Under the pieces are notes generated by a model, which worked only from the letters and a program-made list of their open reading frames with translations, was not told the DNA's origin and ran no database searches. DNA of 64,000 nucleotides from Solimonas fluminis (GTDB lineage Bacteria > Pseudomonadota > Gammaproteobacteria > Nevskiales > Nevskiaceae). How positions within the stretch are numbered: position 1 is the stretch's first letter; every line of letters starts with the position of its first letter. Below, piece by piece: positions 8,529 through 19,036 of the stretch. A program made the position numbers and the translations under genes. The stretch covers positions 1 through 64,000 of the forward strand of contig NZ_PSNW01000003.1 of assembly GCF_002930645.1 (NCBI RefSeq). The letters are read 5' to 3'.

Positions 8529-9281
8529 ATGCACATGACAGGACAACAGCGGATTCCCGCGACCCGGCAACAGGTCTGGGACGGCCTCTACGACCCCGAG
8601 GTCCTGCGGCGCAGCATCCCTGGTTGCCAGATGGTGGAGAAGGAAGCCGAGGACCGCATGCGCGCCATCGCCGAGATCAAGATCGGCCCCATCGGCGCGC
8701 GCTTCACCGGCACCGTCACGCTGTCGGATATCGACCCGCTCAACAGCTACACCCTGACCATCGAGGCCCAGGGCGGCACGGTGGGCTTCGTCAGGAACAT
8801 CGCCAAGGTGAAGCTCAGCGAGGCCGACGGCGGCACGCTGCTGGCCTACGAGATGGATGCCCAGATCGGCGGGCGCCTGGCGCAGCTCGGCGGCCCGATC
8901 ATGGATGCCACGGCCAAGCAGCTCGCCGCCCGCTTCTTCGCCCAGTTCGGCAAGATCGTCAGCGGCGACGCCGAAGCGGCCGCCGCACCCGCGGAAGCCG
9001 GCGCGGGCCCCTCACGCAGCGTCGCCCGCGCAACCGCCCACTCCGCACCCGCCTCCGGCGGCCTGCCGATGGCCTGGATCCTCGCCCTGGCGGTCTCCGG
9101 TTTCGTCGGCTATCTCATCGGCCAGGGCGGCAGCGGCGACCCGGCCTGGATGGGCCTGTCGATCGGCCTGCTCACCGTGATCGTCGCCGCCGCCGGCTTC
9201 GAGTTCGGCCGCCGCGCCGCGGCACCCGTGGTCACCCTGGACGCCGCCCTGCTGGCGAAGCTTCTCGAGGACCGTCGGTGA
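8529..9281 (+). CDS. CoxG-like SRPBCC protein with C-terminal membrane anchor
   Basis: 250 residues. The first about 145 residues match the CoxG/SRPBCC fold (RIPATRQQVWDGLYDPEVLRRSIPGC, then GPIGARFTGTVTL). A Pro/Ala-rich linker follows, then two hydrophobic segments near 178-198 and 203-224. In carbon monoxide dehydrogenase clusters CoxG tethers the enzyme to the membrane; the same job is likely here. It is the first gene of a tightly overlapping operon with FAD, 2Fe-2S and molybdenum subunits. The next gene begins at a GTG overlapping this stop by 4 bases. A second in-frame ATG two codons in is also possible. Confidence 0.88.
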   Translation: MHMTGQQRIPATRQQVWDGLYDPEVLRRSIPGCQMVEKEAEDRMRAIAEIKIGPIGARFTGTVTLSDIDPLNSYTLTIEAQGGTVGFVRNIAKVKLSEADGGTLLAYEMDAQIGGRLAQLGGPIMDATAKQLAARFFAQFGKIVSGDAEAAAAPAEAGAGPSRSVARATAHSAPASGGLPMAWILALAVSGFVGYLIGQGGSGDPAWMGLSIGLLTVIVAAAGFEFGRRAAAPVVTLDAALLAKLLEDRR

Positions 9282-10144
9282 AACCGGCACCGTTCGACTA
9301 CTACGCGCCGAGCACGATCGAGGAGGCCTGCGGCCTGCTCGCCGAGGCCGGCGGCGGCGCCACCATCCTCGCCGGGGGCCAGACGCTGATGCCGCTGCTG
9401 GCGCTGCGCATGAGCCAGCCCTTCCTGCTGGTGGACATCAACCGCATCGCCGCCCTCAAGGGCATCTCGCGCTCGGCCGGCAGCACGCGCATCGGCCCCA
9501 TCACGCGCCAGAACGAGGCCATCGCCGACGCCACGCTGGGCAGCGCCCAGCCGCTGCTGGTCACCGCGGTGAAGCACGTCGGCCATCACCAGACGCGCAA
9601 CCGCGGCACCATCGGCGGCTCCATCGCCCTGGGCGAGCCGGCGGCGGAACTGCCCGCCACCGCCGTCGCGCTCGGCGCCTCGGTGGAGGTGCGCTCGGCA
9701 AAGCGCGGCAAGCGCCGCATCGCCGCCGAGGAGCTGTACCTCGGCCCCTACGCCACCGCGCTGGAATTCGACGAACTGGTGACCGACATCCATGTGCCGG
9801 AGTGGCCCACGGGCACGCGCTGGATGTTCAGGGAGCTGGCGCAGCGCCCCGGCGACTTCGCCCTGGTGGGCCTCACCGGCGCCATCACCGTGCAGGACGG
9901 CAAGGTGAGCAGGGCGGGCCTGGCCTGGTTCGGCATGGGCCCCACGCCGATCAAGGCACGCCAGGCGGAGGCCGCGCTGCTCGGGCAGTCCCTCGACCAG
10001 CTCGATCACGCGGCCATCGCGGAACTCGCCGTCGCCGACACAGCGCCCTTCGACGATCACCACGCGACTTCGGAATACCGCCGCACCGTCGGCCGCCGCA
10101 TGTTCGCCCGCGCCCTGCGCGAAACGCTGGAGGCCAAGGCGTGA
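9278..10144 (+). CDS. FAD-binding medium subunit of a molybdenum hydroxylase (CoxM-like)
   Basis: 288 residues from a GTG that overlaps the coxG-like stop (GTGA). The FAD-binding segment ILAGGQTLMPLLALRM lies near residue 30 and TRNRGTIGGSIALGEPAAEL near 108, the two marks of the CoxM/xanthine dehydrogenase FAD subunit. It passes electrons from the iron-sulfur subunit to the final acceptor. It overlaps the downstream 2Fe-2S gene by 4 bases. The size is normal for the family. Confidence 0.93.
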   Translation: MKPAPFDYYAPSTIEEACGLLAEAGGGATILAGGQTLMPLLALRMSQPFLLVDINRIAALKGISRSAGSTRIGPITRQNEAIADATLGSAQPLLVTAVKHVGHHQTRNRGTIGGSIALGEPAAELPATAVALGASVEVRSAKRGKRRIAAEELYLGPYATALEFDELVTDIHVPEWPTGTRWMFRELAQRPGDFALVGLTGAITVQDGKVSRAGLAWFGMGPTPIKARQAEAALLGQSLDQLDHAAIAELAVADTAPFDDHHATSEYRRTVGRRMFARALRETLEAKA

Positions 10145-10635
10145 GCAAGCACCAGATCCATCTCGACATCAACGGCCGCGCCCACGATGCCAGCGTCGAA
10201 GGGCGCCTGACGCTCTGCGACTTCCTGCGCGGCGATGCCGGCTACACCGGCGTGCATGTCGGCTGCGAACACGGCGTCTGCGGCGCCTGTACCGTCATGG
10301 TCGACGGACTCGCCGTACGCTCCTGCCTGATGCTCGCGGTGCAGGCCGACGGCTGCAGCGTCACCACGGTGGAAGGCCTCTCCAGCGGCGACGGCGCGCT
10401 GCATCCCGTGCAGCAGACGCTGCGCGAGGAGCACGGCCTGCAATGCGGCTTCTGCACGCCCGGCGTGGTCATGACGCTGGCCGCCCTGACCCAGGGCGAG
10501 CAGAAGCCCAGTTCCGAGACGCTGATCAACGCCATGTCCGGCCACATCTGCCGCTGCACCGGCTACCAGGGCATCCGCCGCGCGGCACTGCGGCTGGCCG
10601 GCGAAACGCTGGCGCCGGTGGAGGATCACGGATGA
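10141..10635 (+). CDS. 2Fe-2S small subunit of a molybdenum hydroxylase (CoxS-like)
   Basis: 164 residues from a GTG overlapping the previous stop. It has the two cluster motifs of this family: CEHGVCGACTVMVDG with a later Cys (SCLM) for the plant-type cluster, and CGFCTPG with CRCTGYQGI for the helical-domain cluster. It carries electrons from the molybdenum site to the FAD subunit. The downstream large-subunit ATG overlaps this stop by 4 bases, so all four genes are coupled. Confidence 0.94.
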   Translation: MSKHQIHLDINGRAHDASVEGRLTLCDFLRGDAGYTGVHVGCEHGVCGACTVMVDGLAVRSCLMLAVQADGCSVTTVEGLSSGDGALHPVQQTLREEHGLQCGFCTPGVVMTLAALTQGEQKPSSETLINAMSGHICRCTGYQGIRRAALRLAGETLAPVEDHG

Positions 10636-12968
10636 ACCAGCCGGAAACCCGCACCGACCGCTACATCGGCAAGCGCCAGGCCCGCTCCGAGGACCTGCGC
10701 CTGCTCACCGGCCGCGGCGTCTACACCGACGACGTCAGCCTGCCCGGCATGCTGCAGGTGGCCTTCCACCGCAGCCCCGTGGCCCGCGGCCTGATCAGGT
10801 CCATCGACACCTCGGCGGCGCGAGAGTTGCCCGGGGTGTTCGCGGTGCTCACCGCCCAGGACCTGGAGCGCTACCAGCCCAACATGCTGAGCTTCTTCCT
10901 GGCACCGCCGGTGGTGCCGGTGCCGCTGCTGGCCGTGGACCGCGTCTGCTATGTCGGCGACCCGGTCGCCATGGTGATCGCGCAGGACCGCTACATCGCC
11001 GAGGACGCCGCCGGCCTGATCACGGTGGAGTACGAGGAGGAAGCCCCGGTCGTCACGCTCGACGACGCCCGCCAGGGGCCGCTGGTGCACCCTGGCACGG
11101 AGTCCAACGTCGCCGCCGCCACCGGTGCCGACGAGCTGGATCCGGACCTGGAGGAACTGCTCAACAGCGCGCCGCACCTCGAAGTGATCGAGATGAAGCA
11201 CCAGCGCATCTCGCAGTCGCCGATGGAGCCGCGCGGCGTCGTCGCGGCGCCGCAGGGGTCCGGCGAGATGACGGTCTACCTTTCCTGCCAGGGTCCGCAG
11301 CTGGCGGCGCGCTGGTTCTCGCAGGCCTTCGACCTGCCGCAGACCACCTTCCGCGTGATCTCCAAGGACGTCGGCGGCTCCTTCGGCCTCAAGGGCCAGC
11401 CCTGGCGCGAGGAAACCGCGGTGGTGGCCGCCGCCCTGATCCTGGGCCGCCCGCTGAAGTGGATCGAGGACCGGCTGGAGAACCTCACCTCCGCCAACCA
11501 GGCACGCGAACAGGACATGAAGCTGCGCGTCGCCTTCGACCTGGAAGGCAACCTGATCGCCTCCCATGCCGACTACGGCATCAACAACGGCGCCTACCCG
11601 CACGGTGCCGACAGCAACATCGCGGTGATGATGTTCCTGTGGGCCGCGCACAAGCTGCAGGCCTTCAACTTCTCCGCCAAGGGCTGGTTCAGCAACACCG
11701 TGGGCCTGGGCGCCTACCGCGGCCCCTGGGCCCTGGAATCGCTGGCGCGCGAGGTGCTGCTGGACCGCGCCGCGCGCAAGCTGAAGATCGACCCGATCGA
11801 GCTGCGCCGCAAGACCCTGATCACCCGCGCCGACCAGCCGACGATGACGCCCATGGGCCTGGCGCTGGAGGACATCAGCCCGGCGGAGTGCCTGGAGGAG
11901 CTGCTGAAGAAGGTCGACGTCGCCGCCTTCCGCATCGAGCAGGCCGAGGCCCGCAAGCAGGGCCGCTACCTGGGCCTGGGCTTCGCCACCTACATCGAGC
12001 CCACGGCGGGCACCGCCGGCGTCATCGTGCTGATCAGCGAGTCCTGCCATATCCGCATCGAGCCCACCGGCAAGGTCAGCGCCGTGGTGTCCACGCATTC
12101 GCAGGGCCACGGCACCCAGACCACGATGGCGCAGGTCATCGCCGAACGCCTGGGCGTGCCCTTCGAGGACGTCACCGTCTACGAGGACGACAGCTCCCGC
12201 GGCGGCTACGGCTCCGGGGCCTACGGCAGCCGCCAGGCCGTGGCCGGCGGCGGCGCCTGCATCCGCGCCGCGGACCTGATGGCCGACAAGATCCGCGCCA
12301 TCGCGGCGCATGTCTTCGAGGCCAGGCCGGAGGACGTGTTCATCCGCGGCGGCAGGGTCCACATCCTGGGCGCCAGGGAGCAGGTCTACAGCCTGCGCGA
12401 CATCGCCGACGTCGCCTATGCCGAACCCGAGCGCCTGCCGGAAGGCATGGAGGCCGGCCTGGAGACGCAGTACCGCTACTGCCCTCCCGCGCTGACCCTG
12501 ACCAGCGCCGCGCATGCCTGCGTCGTCGAGGTGGACGTGGACACCGGCTTCGTCAGGATCCTGCGCTGGGTCTCCAGCGAGGACGTCGGCAACATGATCA
12601 ATCCGGCGGTGGTCGAAGGCCAGGTGGCCGGCGGCCTCGCCCAGGCCATCGGCCAGGTGCTGTTCGAGGAAGTCAGCTACGACGCCCGCGGCAATCCCAC
12701 CGCCGTGACGTACAAGGACTACATGCTGCCGACGATCTTCGACGTGCCGGTCTTCGAATACCTGCACGGCGCCTCCGCGCCCTCGCAGACCGAGGGCGGC
12801 TTCCGCGGCGTCGGCGAAGGCGGCTGCATCGTCGGCCCCCCGACCCTGGTCAACGCCATCGCCGATGCGCTGGCGCCCTTCGGGGAACTGAAGCTGGAAT
12901 TCCCGCTGACGCCGCCACGGCTGCTGGAACTGATCGAGGGACGGCCGATGGGACGCCGGCACGGCTGA
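10632..12968 (+). CDS. Molybdopterin-binding large subunit, xanthine dehydrogenase/CoxL family
   Basis: 778 residues, the catalytic subunit. GLGAYRGPWALES near residue 358 is the position of the active-site loop; it is neither the AYxCSFR of true CO dehydrogenase nor the usual AYRGAGR of form II enzymes. GGYGSGAYGSRQ near 523 is the pterin-binding GSR segment, and GVGEGG near 729 carries the conserved catalytic Glu. It therefore most likely hydroxylates an organic (probably aromatic, heterocyclic or aldehyde) substrate with water as oxygen source, not CO. The operon and XdhC support a real enzyme complex. The substrate is unknown. Confidence 0.92.
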   Translation: MNQPETRTDRYIGKRQARSEDLRLLTGRGVYTDDVSLPGMLQVAFHRSPVARGLIRSIDTSAARELPGVFAVLTAQDLERYQPNMLSFFLAPPVVPVPLLAVDRVCYVGDPVAMVIAQDRYIAEDAAGLITVEYEEEAPVVTLDDARQGPLVHPGTESNVAAATGADELDPDLEELLNSAPHLEVIEMKHQRISQSPMEPRGVVAAPQGSGEMTVYLSCQGPQLAARWFSQAFDLPQTTFRVISKDVGGSFGLKGQPWREETAVVAAALILGRPLKWIEDRLENLTSANQAREQDMKLRVAFDLEGNLIASHADYGINNGAYPHGADSNIAVMMFLWAAHKLQAFNFSAKGWFSNTVGLGAYRGPWALESLAREVLLDRAARKLKIDPIELRRKTLITRADQPTMTPMGLALEDISPAECLEELLKKVDVAAFRIEQAEARKQGRYLGLGFATYIEPTAGTAGVIVLISESCHIRIEPTGKVSAVVSTHSQGHGTQTTMAQVIAERLGVPFEDVTVYEDDSSRGGYGSGAYGSRQAVAGGGACIRAADLMADKIRAIAAHVFEARPEDVFIRGGRVHILGAREQVYSLRDIADVAYAEPERLPEGMEAGLETQYRYCPPALTLTSAAHACVVEVDVDTGFVRILRWVSSEDVGNMINPAVVEGQVAGGLAQAIGQVLFEEVSYDARGNPTAVTYKDYMLPTIFDVPVFEYLHGASAPSQTEGGFRGVGEGGCIVGPPTLVNAIADALAPFGELKLEFPLTPPRLLELIEGRPMGRRHG

Positions 12969-12984
12969 TCAACAGGCCTGTTGA
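12969..12984. promoter_or_regulatory. Perfect 16-bp palindrome TCAACAGGCCTGTTGA
   Basis: The eight-base arms are exact inverted repeats and begin right after the large-subunit stop codon. The half-site TCAAC resembles the arms at 3589 but the spacing differs (six bases instead of three). It lies 25 bases before the TGTCA-N6-TGACA site at 13009. It may be an operator for a separate xdhC promoter. Confidence 0.45.
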
Positions 12985-13008
12985 CTAATCCGGCATCCGC
13001 ATATTTAA

Positions 13009-13024
13009 TGTCAACTAACTGACA
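13009..13024. promoter_or_regulatory. Candidate operator TGTCA-ACTAAC-TGACA upstream of xdhC
   Basis: Same arms and six-base spacing as the site at 8237-8252, and the flanks also agree (TTAA before, ATCAAT versus CCAATT after). It ends 20 bases before the xdhC-like ATG. This suggests a second promoter inside the operon under the regulator that also controls the P450. Confidence 0.65.
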
Positions 13025-13044
13025 TCAATCCGCGAAGCGGGGTC

Positions 13045-14133
13045 ATGACGCCTCACGAATTCGCCGACCTCAAGGCCGGCCTGGACCAGCTCAAGGACAG
13101 CGGCTTCGCCGGCGGCGCGGCGCTGGCGACGCTGGTGCGCACCCGGGGGCCGGTGTTCCGGCGCCCGGGCACGCGCATGCTGGTCCACGGCGACGGCCGC
13201 GTCGTGCGCGGCCTCTCCGCCGGCTGCCCCGAGGCCGACATCGTGGAGCGCGCACGCGAGGTCATCGGTGCCGGCCAGGCGCGCCTGCTGCGCTACGACC
13301 GCGAGCATGGCTACGACGCCCTGCTGGAACTGGGCTGCGGCGGCGAGATGGAAGTCCTCCTGGAACCGCTCGAGGGCCCGCAGGACCTGCGCTTCGCCGA
13401 TGCCGCCGCGCAGTGCCTGGAAACGCGCAGCGACGCCACGCTGATGACCGTCTTCGCCAGCCAGGGCCGCTGCATGCCCCGGCCGCGCCGCCTGCTGTGG
13501 AACCGCAGCCTGGTGCTGGACGAGCTCGAGGACCCGCGCGGCGCCGACGCCGTGCTGTCGCAGGGACTCTCGGGCGCCGCCGGCTCCGGCACGCGCCTGG
13601 ACGAGGTCCGCATCGGCGAAAGCCGCGTGCAGGTGCTGGTGGAACGCCTGCAGGCGCCGCTGCGCCTGCTGCTGGTCGGCATCGGCAGCACCACCCTCGC
13701 CCTGGCCGGACTGGCGCGCGGCCTGGGCTGGAGCGTGCAGCTGGTCGATCACCGCGACGACACGCAGCCGCCGCTGCCAGCCGGCGCCAGCCTGCTGCGC
13801 AGCGGCGCGGAGCAGCTGGAACGCCACCTGCGCTTCGACCTGCGCACCGCCGTGGTGGTGATGACGCACAACCTCGAGCGCGACCTGGAATACCTGCGCG
13901 TGCTGCGCCGCCAGCCGCTGCTCTACCTGGGAGCCGTCGGCTCGCGCAACCGCGCCGAGAAGATGCGCCATGAAATCTGCGACTCGCTGACGCCGCTGAG
14001 CGCGCCGGCGGGCCTCGACATCGGCTCCGAGACACCCGAGGAGATCGCGCTGGCCATCGCCGCGGAGATCCAGGGCGCGGTCCACGGACGCGGCGGCGGG
14101 CGCCTCAGCGCCGGCGCCGGTCCGATCCACTGA
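13045..14133 (+). CDS. XdhC/CoxI family molybdenum cofactor insertion protein
   Basis: 362 residues. The N-terminal XdhC domain (GGAALATLVRTRGPVFRRPG, RGLSAGCPEADI) is followed by a Rossmann domain with LLLVGIGSTTLALAG near residue 210 and the conserved GAVGSRNRAEKM near 297. In the family this protein binds, sulfurates or loads the cofactor into the large subunit; it is not part of the mature enzyme. Its place right after the large-subunit gene fits. The ribosome site is weak (GCGGGG). The two operator-like palindromes upstream suggest separate control from the structural genes. Confidence 0.9.
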   Translation: MTPHEFADLKAGLDQLKDSGFAGGAALATLVRTRGPVFRRPGTRMLVHGDGRVVRGLSAGCPEADIVERAREVIGAGQARLLRYDREHGYDALLELGCGGEMEVLLEPLEGPQDLRFADAAAQCLETRSDATLMTVFASQGRCMPRPRRLLWNRSLVLDELEDPRGADAVLSQGLSGAAGSGTRLDEVRIGESRVQVLVERLQAPLRLLLVGIGSTTLALAGLARGLGWSVQLVDHRDDTQPPLPAGASLLRSGAEQLERHLRFDLRTAVVVMTHNLERDLEYLRVLRRQPLLYLGAVGSRNRAEKMRHEICDSLTPLSAPAGLDIGSETPEEIALAIAAEIQGAVHGRGGGRLSAGAGPIH

Positions 14134-14174
14134 ACAGACAACAGCAAGACACGATGACAAGGGGAGAACGCTTG

Positions 14175-16124
14175 ATGGGCATCCGCCTACCCACGTACCG
14201 CCAGCTCCTGGCACTGGCGCTCGCGGGCGCCGCCTTCTGCGCCACGGCCGCCGACCCCGAGTCGCACCAGATGGGGACCAAGTACTCGCCCCTGACACAG
14301 ATCAACAGGGGCAACGTCGCCGGGCTGGAGAAGGCCTGGGAGTACCACACCGGTGAAGTCCCGCCGAAGAACGGCCCCCAGGCCCTGATCGCCTTCGAGG
14401 ACCAGCCGACCCTGGTCGACGGCAACCTGCTGGTCTGCACCACCACGCGCCGCGTCATCGCGCTGGACCCCGCCACCGGCAAGCAGCGCTGGATCTACGA
14501 CCCCAAGGATCCCAAGGTCGGCATGCAGAAGTGCCGCGGCATCTCGCACTGGGTGGACGAACAGGCTCCCGAGGGCACGCACTGCAAGTCGCGCATCTTC
14601 CTGGGCACCACCAGCTACCGCCTGGTGGCCTTCGACGCGCGCGACGGCAAGGCCTGCCAGGGCTTCGGCGACAAGGGCTCGGTGAAGATGCCGACCAGCA
14701 AGCCGGAGATCTTCGCCGGCGAGGTGGTGGCAGGCTCCAAGCCGGCCGTGGTCAACGGCGTGGTGGTGGTGGGCTCGGCCGTGGCCGACAACCAGCGCGT
14801 GGATGCGCCCAGCGGCCGCGTGCTGGCCTATGACGCGCGCACCGGCAAGTTCCTCTGGGAGTTCGACCCCCTGCCCCGCGATCCCGGCGACCCCGCCGCC
14901 AGGACCTGGGAGAAGGGTACCGCCGAGGGCTACGGCGCCGGCAACGTCTGGGCCAACATGGCGGTGGACCAGAAGCTCGACCTGGTCTACCTGCCGACCA
15001 CCAGCCCCTCCGGCGACTTCTACGGCGCCGGGCGCGCCGGCGACAACCGCTATTCCTCGTCGATCGTCGCCCTGCACGGCAAGACCGGCAAGCTGGCCTG
15101 GCACTTCCAGTTCGTGCACCACAACGTCTTCGACTACGACACGCCCTCCGAGCCGCTGCTGATCGACTGGAGGAAGGCCGATGGCACGGTCGTGCCGGCC
15201 CTGGTGCAGAACAACAAGACCGGCCTGATCTTCGTCTTCGACCGCGCCACCGGCGAGCCGCTGGTGCCGATCGAGGAGCGCAAGGTGCCCAGCGCCGGCG
15301 CGGTGGCCGGCGAAAAGCTGTCGCCGACGCAGCCCTTCCCGGTCGGCATGCCGATGCTGGCCCAGCACGGCTTCTCGCCCGACGACGCCTGGGGCTTCAG
15401 CTTTATCGACCGCTGGCTGTGCAAGCGCAAGATCGAGTCCTTCCACTACGGGCCGGCCTTCACCCCGCCAAGCCTCAAGGGCACGATCTTCTCGCCTTCC
15501 GTCGGCGGCGGCCCCAACTGGGGCGGCGGCGCCTACGATCCCGCCAGCGGCATCATGGTGGTGCCGTCCAACCGCGTCCCGGTGGTGATGCGGCTGATCC
15601 CGGCCACCGAGGTCAAGACCGACAAGGCCATGAAGGTCGAACTGGGCGGCCCGATGCAGTTCGCCGCCAAGGGCTCGCCCTACGTCTACGAGGTGCAGCC
15701 GCTGCTGGGCCCGGCAGGTTCCCCCTGCTCCGCCCCGCCCTGGGCCGCGCTCACCGCCGTGGACCTGGCGAAGAAGAAGATCCTCTGGGAAGTGCCGCTG
15801 GGCAGCATCGAGAAGCTGATGCCCTTCAAGCTGCCCAGCTGGATTCCCTTCGACACCAACCTCGGCACCCCGGGCGCCGGCGGCCCCTTGGTCACGGCCG
15901 GCGGCCTGGTATTCATCGGCTACACGCTGGACGACACCCTGCGCGCCTTCGACCTGAAGACCGGCAACGTGCTGTGGAAGGCCGACCTGCCGGCCGCGGG
16001 CACCGCCGTGCCGGTGACCTACGAGGCGGGCGGCAGGCAGTACGTGGTGATCGCGGCCGGCGGCCACACCATGTACGGCTCGACCACGGGCGACTCGGTG
16101 GTCGCCTACCGGCTCAAGCGCTGA
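14175..16124 (+). CDS. PQQ-dependent periplasmic dehydrogenase (glucose dehydrogenase-like)
   Basis: 649 residues from the ATG at 14175, which has GGGGAG 10 bases upstream; an ATG 7 codons earlier is less likely. A signal peptide (LLALALAGAAFCATAAD) is followed by an eight-bladed propeller. GTKYSPLTQINRGNVAGLEKAW, LVAFDARDGK, GKTGKLAWHFQFVHHNVFDYD and GGPLVTAGGLVFIG match quinoprotein glucose/polyol dehydrogenases. It lacks the five membrane helices of membrane GDH and any heme c motif, so it should be soluble periplasmic and feed quinone or a separate cytochrome. It lies 41 bases after xdhC on the same strand. An alcohol or aldehyde made in the same pathway is a plausible substrate, by inference. 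Confidence 0.88.
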   Translation: MGIRLPTYRQLLALALAGAAFCATAADPESHQMGTKYSPLTQINRGNVAGLEKAWEYHTGEVPPKNGPQALIAFEDQPTLVDGNLLVCTTTRRVIALDPATGKQRWIYDPKDPKVGMQKCRGISHWVDEQAPEGTHCKSRIFLGTTSYRLVAFDARDGKACQGFGDKGSVKMPTSKPEIFAGEVVAGSKPAVVNGVVVVGSAVADNQRVDAPSGRVLAYDARTGKFLWEFDPLPRDPGDPAARTWEKGTAEGYGAGNVWANMAVDQKLDLVYLPTTSPSGDFYGAGRAGDNRYSSSIVALHGKTGKLAWHFQFVHHNVFDYDTPSEPLLIDWRKADGTVVPALVQNNKTGLIFVFDRATGEPLVPIEERKVPSAGAVAGEKLSPTQPFPVGMPMLAQHGFSPDDAWGFSFIDRWLCKRKIESFHYGPAFTPPSLKGTIFSPSVGGGPNWGGGAYDPASGIMVVPSNRVPVVMRLIPATEVKTDKAMKVELGGPMQFAAKGSPYVYEVQPLLGPAGSPCSAPPWAALTAVDLAKKKILWEVPLGSIEKLMPFKLPSWIPFDTNLGTPGAGGPLVTAGGLVFIGYTLDDTLRAFDLKTGNVLWKADLPAAGTAVPVTYEAGGRQYVVIAAGGHTMYGSTTGDSVVAYRLKR

Positions 16125-16133
16125 TCCGCATCG

Positions 16134-16165
16134 AAGGGCCGCTCGCAGGGGCGGCCCTTCCGTTT
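16134..16165 (+). terminator. Rho-independent-type hairpin after the PQQ dehydrogenase gene
   Basis: AAGGGCCGC and GCGGCCCTT form an exact 9-bp stem around an 8-base loop, followed by CCGTTTC. The T tract is short, so termination may be partial and the small membrane gene 14 bases on may still be read through. Confidence 0.6.
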
Positions 16166-16178
16166 CGGGAGACCAAGC

Positions 16179-16508
16179 ATGATCCTGCTGCGCGGTTATC
16201 TCCTCCTCGGCTGGCTGCTGCTTGCCGGCATCACCGCCTGGGCCGTGTCCTCGCTGGGACTCGACGGCGGCAAGGTGTTCTTCGACGACTTCGCCCATGC
16301 CTGGCGCGCATCGTTCTACACCGATTTCCTGCTGCATGTGGTGCCGGTCACCGCCTGGGTGATCTGGCGCGAGCCCTCGAGGCCCGTGGGACTGCTGTGC
16401 GGCGCGGGCACGCTGCTGGGCGGCCTGTTCACCCTGCTGTACCTGCTGGCAGCCACCTACCGCGCCGGCGGGGATCCCCGCAAGCTGATGCTGGGGCGGC
16501 ACGCCTGA
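16179..16508 (+). CDS. Small three-helix membrane protein (DUF2834-like), unknown function
   Basis: 109 residues with three hydrophobic segments, about 5-25 (GYLLLGWLLLAGITAWAV), 46-62 (YTDFLLHVVPVTAWVIW) and 70-92 (GLLCGAGTLLGGLFTLLYLL), so an inner-membrane protein. The pattern and size resemble DUF2834 proteins but I would not assign it firmly. GGGAGA lies 9 bases before the ATG. It follows the PQQ dehydrogenase on the same strand, separated by a hairpin, and is followed by another terminator. A role with the dehydrogenase is possible but unsupported. Confidence 0.75.
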   Translation: MILLRGYLLLGWLLLAGITAWAVSSLGLDGGKVFFDDFAHAWRASFYTDFLLHVVPVTAWVIWREPSRPVGLLCGAGTLLGGLFTLLYLLAATYRAGGDPRKLMLGRHA

Positions 16509-16514
16509 CCCAAC

Positions 16515-16537
16515 GCCCGCCGGAAGGCGGGCTTTCT
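16515..16537 (+). terminator. Rho-independent terminator
   Basis: GCCCGCC-GGAA-GGCGGGC followed by TTTCT lies 7 bases after the stop of the small membrane gene. The stem is exact and the loop four bases long. Confidence 0.75.
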
Positions 16538-16693
16538 GGTTCCACAGGGCGACGATGCAGGCGGGTTGGCGACAGAAGCCGTTTCTGGCGAAAGAAAGCC
16601 ATCAGCCGCGCTATCATGGGGTCCAGTAGGAGCGGACCAGCCGCGGAGGCGCGCTTTTTCTGGCGTCGCAGCTTCCTTGATGATTTCCATGCT

Positions 16694-16710
16694 GGTTCCT
16701 AAATAGAACC
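16694..16710. promoter_or_regulatory. Small inverted repeat GGTTC-N7-GAACC in the icd leader
   Basis: Five-base exact arms around CTAAATA end 17 bases before the TTG start of isocitrate dehydrogenase and just before its GGAG site. It could be an operator or a leader hairpin; no other evidence bears on it. Confidence 0.3.
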
Positions 16711-16726
16711 GTCCGGAGACGACCCC

Positions 16727-18958
<2,232 letters not shown>

Positions 18959-18975
18959 GCCCCGCCCGAAGGAAT

Positions 18976-19007
18976 GAAGGCCCGCCGGATGGCGGGCCTT
19001 CTGCTTT
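18976..19007 (+). terminator. Rho-independent terminator after icd
   Basis: GAAGGCCCGCC-GGAT-GGCGGGCCTTC gives an 11-bp exact stem, followed by TGCTTTC. It sits between the icd stop and the convergent lipoprotein gene and may serve both. Confidence 0.8.
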
Positions 19008-19036
19008 CAGGACCATCGCGTATCCCGCGCGGCGCC

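Noticed and set aside
9278-12968. Carbon monoxide dehydrogenase (coxMSL) for CO oxidation
   Set aside because: The gene order is similar but the large subunit lacks the AYxCSFR loop that binds the Cu-Mo site, so only the wider family is claimed.
14187-16502. 771-codon minus-strand frame opposite the PQQ dehydrogenase
   Set aside because: It is the His/Gly/Ala-rich antisense shadow of a clearly conserved gene, with no ribosome site or domain.
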